Source: Thermohalobaculum sp039816045 (GTDB lineage Bacteria > Pseudomonadota > Alphaproteobacteria > Rhodobacterales > Rhodobacteraceae). Taken from it: a stretch of DNA of 64,000 bases. The notes under the pieces were generated by a model, which saw nothing but the letters and a program-made list of their open reading frames with translations, had not been told where the DNA came from and did not search any database. The position numbers were made by a program, and so were the translations under genes. Positions 1 through 6,647 of this stretch are shown piece by piece. Every line of letters begins with the position of its first letter. Position 1 is the stretch's first letter. Where the stretch lies: assembly GCA_039816045.1 (NCBI GenBank), contig JBCBYB010000005.1, positions 62,001 to 126,000 of the forward strand, written 5' to 3'.

Positions 1-176
1 GGACTTATGAAGACCGCATAGTGCTTTGAGGGGTCGATCGGATGGCCGAGGAAGAGGTAGTTCAACTCGATCCCGGCCTTCTTCGAATAGGACTTGAAGA
101 CCTTCATCAGATCGCCGTCCTTGATCAGGTCGTCCCAGCTCTCCGGGTAATCGATACCGTCAATCGTCAAGCTCAT
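1..176 (-). CDS. Hypothetical protein, N-terminal part (runs off left edge)
   Basis: An ATG at 174-176 (complement) opens a frame that stays open for 58 codons to the window edge. It is preceded by GGAGG seven bases upstream, which is a good ribosome-binding site. The visible N-terminus begins MSLTIDGIDYPESWDDL and is rich in Asp and Lys. I see no signal peptide or membrane segment and do not recognise the family. It is divergent from the coiled-coil gene at 326. The start is well supported; the rest of the gene is outside the window. Confidence 0.6.
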   Translation of the reverse strand, partial: MSLTIDGIDYPESWDDLIKDGDLMKVFKSYSKKAGIELNYLFLGHPIDPSKHYAVFIS

Positions 177-325
177 AATACACCTCCGCATTTTCTGTTC
201 GGGTGACCCGCATTCTCGGGGTCGACACAGTGTTTGTGCGGGTGGCTGCGCTCCGGGTTCATTGCGGTGCGCGATTTTTTGGGGAAAGCTGTTCGGCACG
301 CCGAGAGAACAAGGAGCCCCCGCCA
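177..325. promoter_or_regulatory. Divergent intergenic region with a short inverted repeat
   Basis: This 149-base gap separates two divergent genes and must hold both promoters. A perfect inverted repeat, CGGGT-G-ACCCG, lies at 200-210, close to the leftward start. AAGGAG at 311-316 is the ribosome-binding site of the rightward gene. I could not fix convincing -35/-10 boxes. Confidence 0.35.
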
Positions 326-790
326 ATGCCCACCATGCTCGAGCGACTGGAAGAACTCAGCGACAAGATGGAGAAGATCGAAGCGCAGATGGCGACGAAG
401 GACAAAGACCTCTCCAAAGCCATCGGCAAGACGTTCAAGATCGCTGAGGATATCCAGAAGACCACCGCGTCGATCGAGAAGGGCTGGAAGCGCTTCCTTG
501 CCAAATGCACCCCGCCTCAGGCCAAGCACATCAAGGCCTGCACCGACGCTATCGGCAAGCTCGCCGCCGAGCGCAAGGCCGTGGGCGATGCCTTGGCGAA
601 GCTCCGGGCCGCCGAAACCAAGGAAAAGCAGCTCGAGGCCGAGGTCGAGGCGATGCGCCGCCAGATCAAGCGGCTCTCGAAGCTCTACCAGGACACGGTC
701 AAGGCGATGCAGCGGCACCGAAACCTGCCCGACAGCTTCTACAAGCCCCCGACGAGGGTGCCCTCGCTTTACCGGGTACCAGCCCCCTGA
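326..790 (+). CDS. Small coiled-coil protein of unknown function
   Basis: A 154-residue protein. The ATG at 326 was chosen over upstream in-frame codons because AAGGAG lies ten bases before it and the peptide before it is Arg/Cys-rich and looks non-coding. The protein is highly charged (Lys, Glu, Arg) with heptad-like Leu/Ile/Met spacing over about residues 1-135, consistent with long helices or a coiled coil: MLERLEEL near the start, ETKEKQLEAEVEAMRRQ near 100. The last 20 residues are Pro-rich. I see no signal peptide, catalytic motif or known domain. A structural or accessory role is possible, but the function is unknown. Confidence 0.65.
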   Translation: MPTMLERLEELSDKMEKIEAQMATKDKDLSKAIGKTFKIAEDIQKTTASIEKGWKRFLAKCTPPQAKHIKACTDAIGKLAAERKAVGDALAKLRAAETKEKQLEAEVEAMRRQIKRLSKLYQDTVKAMQRHRNLPDSFYKPPTRVPSLYRVPAP

Positions 791-884
791 CGAACCCCAC
801 GCCGTTTGGTCGCGTTGCGGTGCGGCAAGCCTGTCGCTAGGGTCCGCGCGCAAAGGGACACACAGCAAGCCTGGGAGACGTGAG

Positions 885-2099
885 ATGTCGAAGATCAAGG
901 TGGACAACCCCGTCGTCGAGCTCGACGGCGATGAGATGACCCGGATCATCTGGGCCTTCATCAAGGACAAGCTGATCCTGCCTTATCTCGACATCGACCT
1001 GCTCTATTACGATCTCGGGATCGAGGCGCGCGACGAGACCGACGACCAGATCACGGTGGACGCGGCCAACAAGATCAAAGAGGTCGGCGTCGGCGTGAAA
1101 TGCGCGACCATCACTCCGGACGAAGCCCGCGTCGAGGAGTTCGGGCTGAAGCGCATGTACCGCTCGCCCAACGGCACGATCCGCAACATCCTGGGCGGCG
1201 TGATCTTCCGCCAGCCGATCATCTGCAAAAACGTGCCCCGGCTTGTGCCCGGCTGGACCAAACCCATCGTGGTCGGCCGCCATGCCTTCGGCGACCAATA
1301 CCGCGCGACGGACTTCCTCTTCCCCGGTGCCGGCAAACTGACCATCAAGTTCGAGGGCGAGGACGGCAATGTCATCGAGCGCGAGGTCTTCCAGGCCCCC
1401 GGCGCCGGCGTGACCATGGCGATGTACAACCTCGACCAGTCGATCATCGACTTCGCGCGGGCCTCGATGAACTATGGCCTGGCGGTCGGCTACCCGGTTT
1501 ATCTCTCGACCAAGAACACGATCATGAAGGCCTATGACGGACGCTTCAAAGACCTGTTCCAGAAGGTCTTTGAGGAGGAGTTCGAGGAGACGTTCAAAGC
1601 GGCGGGCCTGACCTATGAGCACCGGCTGATCGACGACATGGTGGCCTGCGCGATGAAGTGGAACGGCGGCTATGTCTGGGCGTGCAAGAACTATGACGGC
1701 GATGTGCAGTCCGACACGGTGGCCCAAGGCTTCGGCTCGCTCGGCATGATGAGCTCGGTGCTGATGACCCCGGACGGCAGCGTGGTGGAGAGCGAGGCGG
1801 CCCACGGCACGGTCACCCGCCACTACCGCCAGCACCAGAAGGGCGAGCAGACCTCCACCAACTCGATCGCCTCGATCTATGCCTGGACCGGCGGGCTGAA
1901 GCACCGCGCCAAGCTCGACGAGAACGTCAAGCTCGCGGAGTTCGCCGAGACCCTGGAGAAGACCGTGGTGGCAACCGTCGAGGGCGGGCACATGACCAAG
2001 GATCTGGCGCTGCTGGTCGGCCCCGATCAGGGCTGGCTCACCACCATGGGCTTCCTCGAGAAGGTCGACGAGAATCTGAACAAGGCCCTCGCGGGCTGA
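885..2099 (+). CDS. icd: NADP-dependent isocitrate dehydrogenase
   Basis: This 404-residue enzyme oxidatively decarboxylates isocitrate to 2-oxoglutarate in the TCA cycle and makes cytosolic NADPH. The length and sequence fit the homodimeric eukaryote-like IDH subfamily (about 405 residues) common in alphaproteobacteria, not the E. coli type. Recognisable blocks are VVELDGDEMTRIIW near residue 9, the substrate-binding YRSPNGTIRN near 95, and the cofactor-side VESEAAHGTVTRHYR near 305. The start is ATG at 885 behind GGGAGACG. The gene stands alone, 94 bases after the coiled-coil gene, so it probably has its own promoter. Confidence 0.95.
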   Translation: MSKIKVDNPVVELDGDEMTRIIWAFIKDKLILPYLDIDLLYYDLGIEARDETDDQITVDAANKIKEVGVGVKCATITPDEARVEEFGLKRMYRSPNGTIRNILGGVIFRQPIICKNVPRLVPGWTKPIVVGRHAFGDQYRATDFLFPGAGKLTIKFEGEDGNVIEREVFQAPGAGVTMAMYNLDQSIIDFARASMNYGLAVGYPVYLSTKNTIMKAYDGRFKDLFQKVFEEEFEETFKAAGLTYEHRLIDDMVACAMKWNGGYVWACKNYDGDVQSDTVAQGFGSLGMMSSVLMTPDGSVVESEAAHGTVTRHYRQHQKGEQTSTNSIASIYAWTGGLKHRAKLDENVKLAEFAETLEKTVVATVEGGHMTKDLALLVGPDQGWLTTMGFLEKVDENLNKALAG

Positions 2100-2108
2100 T
2101 GGTTCGCC

Positions 2109-2891
2109 TCACGGCAGGACGGGCACGAAGGGGACTGTCTCGACCCCCTCCGGACTGACGGTCGAAAAAGAGCCGGGCGGGATGACCTCCCACCCGGTCT
2201 GATCCGGCTCCAGCGGCTCCGAGACCACTGCCCGGCCGCCCCGCGCCTCCGAGCGGCGGTGATAGAGCGACGGCGCGTGCCGGTCGGTTGCATAGCGCAG
2301 CACGTACAGCCGCTCACCATCCGACAGTGCAGCGGTCATCCGAACATGCGGCGCGCCCCCTCTATCGCGGGAGAGCGCCTCTAGCCGGCCGGTCGCCCGT
2401 GCCAACGCCCCGAGCGGATCGGTTTCCAGCCCCTCCCCCAGCGCGATGAGAAACAGCGCCTCGCTGTCCGTCGTGCCGGCGCGGTGTGCATAGAAGCGCC
2501 CGTCGATCATCATGTCGATCTCGCGCCGCAGCCGCTCGTAACCGCCGATCTGGCCGTTATGCATGAACGACCAGCGCCCAACCGCAAAGGGATGGCAGTT
2601 CTGCCGTCCGGTGGCTGTGCCGGTTGAGGCACGCACATGGGCAAGGAAGAGCCCCGAGCGCACCTGCGCCGCCACCGAGCGCAGATTGGCGTCCGACCAG
2701 GCTGGGAGCGCATCGCGGTAGAGCCCGGGCTCCGGCCGGTGGCCATACCATGCCACGCCAAAGCCATCGCCGTTCGTCACGGTCTTGCACTCCTCGGCAT
2801 TGCGGCTCTGCGCGATCAGCGACTTGTCCGGCGCGGTGACGATCTCCTCCAGGAAGATCGGCTGTCCGATATAGGCGGCCCAACGGCACAT
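2109..2891 (-). CDS. Class II glutamine amidotransferase (YafJ-like)
   Basis: A 260-residue protein with an N-terminal nucleophile hydrolase fold of the class II glutamine amidotransferase type. Cys2 (MCRWAAYIG) becomes the catalytic N-terminal cysteine once Met is removed. Other family marks are NGDGFGVAWYG near 41, AHVRASTGTATGRQNCHPF near 85 and FMHNGQIGGY near 108. Such stand-alone proteins release ammonia from glutamine, but the acceptor is not known for most of them. It is convergent with icd (nine bases between stops) and lies 18 bases downstream of the DUF6356 gene, so the two are probably co-transcribed. Confidence 0.9.
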   Translation of the reverse strand: MCRWAAYIGQPIFLEEIVTAPDKSLIAQSRNAEECKTVTNGDGFGVAWYGHRPEPGLYRDALPAWSDANLRSVAAQVRSGLFLAHVRASTGTATGRQNCHPFAVGRWSFMHNGQIGGYERLRREIDMMIDGRFYAHRAGTTDSEALFLIALGEGLETDPLGALARATGRLEALSRDRGGAPHVRMTAALSDGERLYVLRYATDRHAPSLYHRRSEARGGRAVVSEPLEPDQTGWEVIPPGSFSTVSPEGVETVPFVPVLP

Positions 2892-2909
2892 GACGCGCGC
2901 TCCCGATTG

Positions 2910-3122
2910 TCAGCGGCCACGGTTGTGGGTGCGGGCGTAGAGCTCGGCGATGATGCGGGAGGCGGTCTTCTCGCAGGTGAACGGCAGCACCGCATGGCAG
3001 AGAGCGGCAGCGGCGGCGGTCGCGAGCCGCCCCGAAAACCAGAGCGCAAAGGCGAAATGCTCAACATAGCTCTCGTCGACCGAGCGCGGATGGGTGAGAA
3101 ACAGGCGGGCGAACCGGGTCAT
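2910..3122 (-). CDS. DUF6356 family small membrane protein
   Basis: A 70-residue protein. The pattern FLTHPRSVDESYVEHFAFA, a central hydrophobic Ala-rich segment (about residues 28-48) and a C-terminal TASRIIAELYARTH match my memory of DUF6356, a short alphaproteobacterial family of unknown function with one likely membrane segment. It lies just upstream of the amidotransferase gene on the same strand and divergent from the Lrp-type regulator. The start is ATG at 3122, with a purine-rich AAGGAG stretch upstream. Confidence 0.75.
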   Translation of the reverse strand: MTRFARLFLTHPRSVDESYVEHFAFALWFSGRLATAAAAALCHAVLPFTCEKTASRIIAELYARTHNRGR

Positions 3123-3189
3123 GGCGGGCTCCTTTGTGGATTGGCGTTTTTGACCATGCCTGGCGTGGGATGTGCTCCCAATTTTTGCG

Positions 3190-3202
3190 CAATTAGCAAT
3201 TG
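3190..3202. promoter_or_regulatory. AT-rich inverted repeat, candidate Lrp-type operator
   Basis: CAATT-AGC-AATTG is a perfect inverted repeat in an AT-rich patch 33 bases upstream of the Lrp/AsnC-type regulator and between it and the divergent DUF6356 gene. Lrp proteins often control their own gene through short AT-rich palindromes, so autoregulation is a fair guess from position and composition only. Confidence 0.35.
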
Positions 3203-3211
3203 TTCTCGGGA

Positions 3212-3231
3212 CATTCTCCCATCATTCTCCC
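3212..3231 (+). repeat. Two 9-base direct repeats in the leader of the Lrp-type gene
   Basis: CATTCTCCC occurs at 3212-3220 and again at 3223-3231, an 11-base period, ending three bases before the ATG at 3235. The pyrimidine-rich repeats occupy the place where a Shine-Dalgarno sequence should be. They could be a regulator site one helical turn apart, or mark a leaderless or weakly initiated mRNA. Confidence 0.4.
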
Positions 3232-3234
3232 CCA

Positions 3235-3702
3235 ATGGTGGAGATTGACCGCACAGACCGGCGCATCCTAGCCGCCCTCCAGCTGGACGCAGACCAGTCG
3301 CTGGAAGCCCTCGGCGCCCGTATCGGGCTCAGCCGGAACGCTTGCTGGCGGCGCATCCGGCGGCTCGAAGAGGCCGGCGTGATCCGCGGGCGCGTGGCGC
3401 TCTGTGATCCGGCAGCCCTCGGCATCGCCCAGACGGTGATCGTGACCGTGCGCACCGACCGCCACGATGCCGACTGGCTCGAGCGCTTCACCACCGCGGT
3501 GCGGGAGATCCCGGAGATCCTCGGCGCCTACCGCACCGCTGGCGAGACCGATTATGTTCTCCGCGCTCGCGTGGCGGATGTGGCGGACTACGACCGGCTC
3601 TACCGCCGCCTCATCGCAAAGGTGCCGGTGCGCGACATCTCCGCCAGCTTCGTGATGGAGGAGCTGAAGGAGACCAGCGCCCTGCCGGTGGAACTGCTGT
3701 GA
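3235..3702 (+). CDS. Lrp/AsnC family transcriptional regulator
   Basis: A 155-residue regulator. Residues 1-60 form the AsnC-type helix-turn-helix (IDRTDRRILAALQ, then LSRNACWRRIRRLEEAGVI) and residues 65-150 the RAM ligand/oligomerisation domain (TVIVTVRTDRHDADW, YRTAGETDYVLRARV). These proteins sense amino acids or small effectors and bind DNA as octamers. ATG at 3235 is the only start that gives a normal family N-terminus, although no Shine-Dalgarno sequence precedes it. Its stop overlaps the GTG of the next gene by four bases, so it is translationally coupled to the DNA repair methyltransferase. Confidence 0.9.
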   Translation: MVEIDRTDRRILAALQLDADQSLEALGARIGLSRNACWRRIRRLEEAGVIRGRVALCDPAALGIAQTVIVTVRTDRHDADWLERFTTAVREIPEILGAYRTAGETDYVLRARVADVADYDRLYRRLIAKVPVRDISASFVMEELKETSALPVELL

Positions 3703-4154
3703 CGGAGGCTGCGGTTGACAGCCCGCTCGGCCCGATCCGACTGATGGAGGAGGACGGCGCGCTCACGCGGCTCCGCTGGCCGGGGGAAGGCGCCCCGCCT
3801 GCCACCCCCTTGCTGCGGGAGGCGGCGGCCCAGCTTGCAGCATATTTTGCCGGCACGCGGACCACCTTCGATCTGCCACTCCGCCCAGCAGGCGGGCCGT
3901 TCGAGCAGGCGGTCTTTGCCGAGATGGCGGCGATCCCCTTTGGCGAGACGCTGACCTATGGCGAGATCGCTGCCCGCCTCGGCACCGCGGCCCAGCCAGT
4001 CGGGCGCGCTTGTGGGGCCAACCCGCTGCCGATCGTGATCCCCTGCCACCGGGTGCTCGGGGCCTCCGGTCTCGGCGGGTTCTCAGCCTCGGGCGGGGTC
4101 GAGGACAAGGTCTGGCTGCTGCGCCACGAAAGCGCGGCGGGGCTGTTGATCTGA
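3699..4154 (+). CDS. ogt: Methylated-DNA--protein-cysteine methyltransferase
   Basis: This 151-residue suicide repair protein transfers alkyl groups from O6-alkylguanine to its own cysteine. The active site IPCHRV places the acceptor at Cys116, and the DNA-binding helix region TYGEIAARLG lies near 87-96. The RACGANPLPIVIPCHRV block is typical of the Ogt/AGT family. The start is GTG at 3699 in a GTGA overlap with the Lrp-type gene. Coupling to an Lrp-type regulator is not the usual Ada arrangement, and whether the regulator affects repair is unknown. Confidence 0.93.
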   Translation: MTEAAVDSPLGPIRLMEEDGALTRLRWPGEGAPPATPLLREAAAQLAAYFAGTRTTFDLPLRPAGGPFEQAVFAEMAAIPFGETLTYGEIAARLGTAAQPVGRACGANPLPIVIPCHRVLGASGLGGFSASGGVEDKVWLLRHESAAGLLI

Positions 4155-4157
4155 TCC

Positions 4158-4958
4158 TCAGCAGCCGGGAAGGGGGATCGCGCTCAACGCGTTCACCACC
4201 CCGTTCAACACCGTGTCCACTGGCCCCATGGCCCGCTCCGCCGGCTTGGGCGCGCAGAACACCGCCAAAAGCGCGAGGCTCAGCAGCCCCACCAGCATCA
4301 GGTAGGCACCCCCCATGAAGTGCCCATAGAGGATGGCGTAGAACCAGTCCTGGCCAAAGAGGTAGATCCCAGAGCTGAGGCCGACCGCAACCAGAATCAG
4401 AAAGGCAGGCACAACTGCCGCCCGGGCCCGCTCCCGCCTGAGCGAGGCGACCGCCAGCACCAGGGCAAAGGCGGCGAGATTCGTGGCCAGGAAGATCGTA
4501 AGGTCCACCTTAAGCGCCGCCACCACGCTACGGTATCTCTCCCGGGCGCGCTCCGCAAGCCGGGCTTCGAGGCCGTCGACCTCGGCAAGGCGGGCCTCGA
4601 GCATCGGCACCTCATTGAGCGCCATGCTGGCCGCAAGCATGCGCCGCGCCCGCGCGCACCCGCATTCGGCCGCCGCCACCCAGGCAACCATGGCGCGCAG
4701 ATCCGGCCGGCGGGCCTGCGCCTCGGCCAGCCTCTCCTCCAAAGGGGCACGCATCCTCCCGAGCGCGCGCCGAAGCCCTCCTCCGTCGAGCGACGACACC
4801 GGCCCGGGCAGACGCGCGCGGAGTTCCGCGTCGACCTGTCCGACCGCAAAGCCCACCATGGTGGTCTGGACCCGCTCCGGAAACAGCGCCAGCCAAGCCA
4901 AGAGTGCGATGGACGCGACCATGCCAGCCGCTCCGATCAGTCGCAAGATAAAGACCAT
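4158..4958 (-). CDS. Predicted inner-membrane protein, family not recognised
   Basis: A 266-residue protein with an N-terminal membrane anchor (about residues 3-23, LIGAAGMVASIALLAWLALF), a long charged helical middle part (about 30-145, many Arg/Glu/Ala), and three more hydrophobic segments near 150-175, 180-205 and 210-240. The middle has an ECGCARARR cysteine pair. The topology suggests a periplasmic or cytoplasmic helical domain held between membrane segments. A longer upstream reading frame exists, but it runs through the paaG-like gene and is not credible; ATG at 4958 gives a sound N-terminus. It is convergent with ogt, with three bases between stops. Function unknown. Confidence 0.7.
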   Translation of the reverse strand: MVFILRLIGAAGMVASIALLAWLALFPERVQTTMVGFAVGQVDAELRARLPGPVSSLDGGGLRRALGRMRAPLEERLAEAQARRPDLRAMVAWVAAAECGCARARRMLAASMALNEVPMLEARLAEVDGLEARLAERARERYRSVVAALKVDLTIFLATNLAAFALVLAVASLRRERARAAVVPAFLILVAVGLSSGIYLFGQDWFYAILYGHFMGGAYLMLVGLLSLALLAVFCAPKPAERAMGPVDTVLNGVVNALSAIPLPGC

Positions 4959-5051
4959 CGCTCGCCTTTGCCGCCCCCTTTGCCTCGGGCCACAAGCCAG
5001 CGTAGGCTCCGCGCCAAAGCGCAGCAACGCAGCCCGCCGCGGGAGGACAAC

Positions 5052-5828
5052 ATGGCCTATGACACGATCCGGATGACACTCGAAGACGGGCTCGGGACGA
5101 TCACACTTGCGCGGCCGGACAAGATGAACAGCCTGAACTCGGTGATGCGGCGTGAGCTGCTCGAGGCGCTCGGCCAGGCGACGCAGGAGGCGCGCGCCAT
5201 CGTGCTGACCGGTGAGGGGCGCGGCTTCTGTGCAGGGCAGGATCTGGGTGATGCCTCGGATTTCGAGAGCCTGGATCTCGAGCGCACGCTGCGGGAGGAG
5301 TACGAGCCGCTCCTGCAGCTCATCACCGACAGCCCCGCCCCCGTGATTGCGGCGGTCAACGGCGTCGCGGCGGGCGCGGGCTGCAACCTTGCGCTCGCGG
5401 CGGATGTCGTGATCGCCGCGCGCTCGGCCACCTTCACTCAGGCCTTTGCGCGGATCGGGCTGATCCCGGATGCGGGCGGCACCTTCTGGCTGCCACGGCT
5501 GGTGGGTCGGGCCCGAGCGATGGCGATGTGCCTCTTCACCGATGCGATCCCGGCGGAGACCGCGGCGGAGTGGGGGCTCATCTGGCAGGCGGTGGACGAT
5601 GAGGCGCTGCCGGCGCGCGCGCAGGAGATGGGGCGGCGGCTGGCAAACGGGCCGTCGGTCGCCTTCCGGCTGCTCAAGGAGGCGATGAAGGGCGCGGCCT
5701 CGAACGATTTCGAAGCGCAGTTGGCGCTCGAAGCGAAACTCCAGGGCGAGGCAGGCAAGAGCCGCGATTTCCGCGAAGGGGTGCTTGCTTTCATCCAGAA
5801 GCGCCCCGCCAAATTCGAGGGCCGCTGA
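5052..5828 (+). CDS. paaG: Enoyl-CoA hydratase/isomerase family protein, PaaG-like
   Basis: A 258-residue crotonase-fold protein. The first oxyanion-hole segment is GEGRGFCAGQDLGD (near 53) and the second AAVNGVAAGAGCNLALAADVV (near 98), followed by FARIGLIPDAGGTFWLPRL (near 133). In this subfamily the residues around IPDAGG fit 2-(1,2-epoxy-1,2-dihydrophenyl)acetyl-CoA isomerase (PaaG) of phenylacetate breakdown, which also acts on unsaturated fatty acyl-CoAs. No other paa genes are in the window, so a general delta3,delta2-enoyl-CoA isomerase role is equally possible. The start is ATG at 5052 after GGGAGGACAAC. Confidence 0.85.
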   Translation: MAYDTIRMTLEDGLGTITLARPDKMNSLNSVMRRELLEALGQATQEARAIVLTGEGRGFCAGQDLGDASDFESLDLERTLREEYEPLLQLITDSPAPVIAAVNGVAAGAGCNLALAADVVIAARSATFTQAFARIGLIPDAGGTFWLPRLVGRARAMAMCLFTDAIPAETAAEWGLIWQAVDDEALPARAQEMGRRLANGPSVAFRLLKEAMKGAASNDFEAQLALEAKLQGEAGKSRDFREGVLAFIQKRPAKFEGR

Positions 5829-5919
5829 CGCCGCAAGATGACCTCCGGGGTGCCCCGCCAGTGCCCCCGGACCGCCCCAGGCGATCCCCATCTGCCGGTC
5901 TCACCGCAAGGAGGGACCG

Positions 5920-6606
5920 ATGGACCAAGACCGCTGGATCGCCCACTTCCACCGCAACCGGGAGGACCGGCCCGAGCCCGATTGGGAGGCGCCGCTGACC
6001 ATAGCGCCGAGGCCGCGGCACCTGCTGACCCGCTCGCTCGAACAGTTCCAGCTTGGCGACGGCGGAGGGCCGGCCCAGTTGATCGCCTGGAACGCGCGGC
6101 ACCGTCTCGCCGCCGATCCGCTGTTCGCCCGCCAGGCGGCGCTCTGGTTCGCCGAGGAGCGCGAACACTCCCGCCTGCTCGGCTGCGCCGTGCGCCGGTA
6201 CGGGGGCACGCCGATCGCCGGGCATTGGAGCTTTAGCTGCTTTCTGTTCTGCCGGCGTTGGTTCGGGCTCGGCTTCGAGCTGACCGTGCTGCTGATGACC
6301 GAGATCGCCTCGACCGCGTACTATCGGCTGATGGCCAGGCATTGCCGGGATCCGGCGCTTGAGCAGATGTGCGCGCTGATCCTGCGCGACGAGGCGGCGC
6401 ATATCCTCTTTCACGCCGACCGATTGAAGGGGCGTTGGGTGCCGTTCGGGCGGCTCCGGCGCCGGGTGCTTGGCCATGCGGCGGCGGCGATGCTGTGGGT
6501 GAACCACGGGCCCGCGCTTCGGGCGCTCGGAGCCACCAATGCCGCGTTCTGGGCCGAGCTCCGCCGCGAGTTGCATCGGCTCGAGGAGCGGCTGTCGCCA
6601 GGCTGA
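5920..6606 (+). CDS. Ferritin-like di-iron domain protein
   Basis: A 228-residue helical protein. Potential iron ligands follow a ferritin-like order: FAEEREHSRLL (near 72-82), MTEIASTAYY (near 126-135) and RDEAAHILFHADR (near 156-168), giving paired E/ExxH-type motifs. Proteins of this kind are annotated as ferritin-like without a known substrate; they may be di-iron oxygenases or oxidases. AAGGAGGGACCG before the ATG is a strong ribosome-binding site. It sits between the paaG-like gene and glnE on the same strand, with a 91-base gap before it and a 41-base gap after it. Confidence 0.7.
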   Translation: MDQDRWIAHFHRNREDRPEPDWEAPLTIAPRPRHLLTRSLEQFQLGDGGGPAQLIAWNARHRLAADPLFARQAALWFAEEREHSRLLGCAVRRYGGTPIAGHWSFSCFLFCRRWFGLGFELTVLLMTEIASTAYYRLMARHCRDPALEQMCALILRDEAAHILFHADRLKGRWVPFGRLRRRVLGHAAAAMLWVNHGPALRALGATNAAFWAELRRELHRLEERLSPG

Positions 6607-6647
6607 GCCCCCCTTGACCCGGCGCCCGTGCCGCGCAGGATGGAGCC

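Noticed and set aside
837..1991. A 384-codon open frame antisense to icd
   Set aside because: It lies opposite a full-length conserved enzyme and shows no recognisable motif.
4959..5891. Upstream extension of the 4158-4958 membrane protein frame across the paaG-like gene
   Set aside because: The extension is antisense to an intact crotonase gene and Arg-rich. ATG 4958 begins a proper membrane segment.
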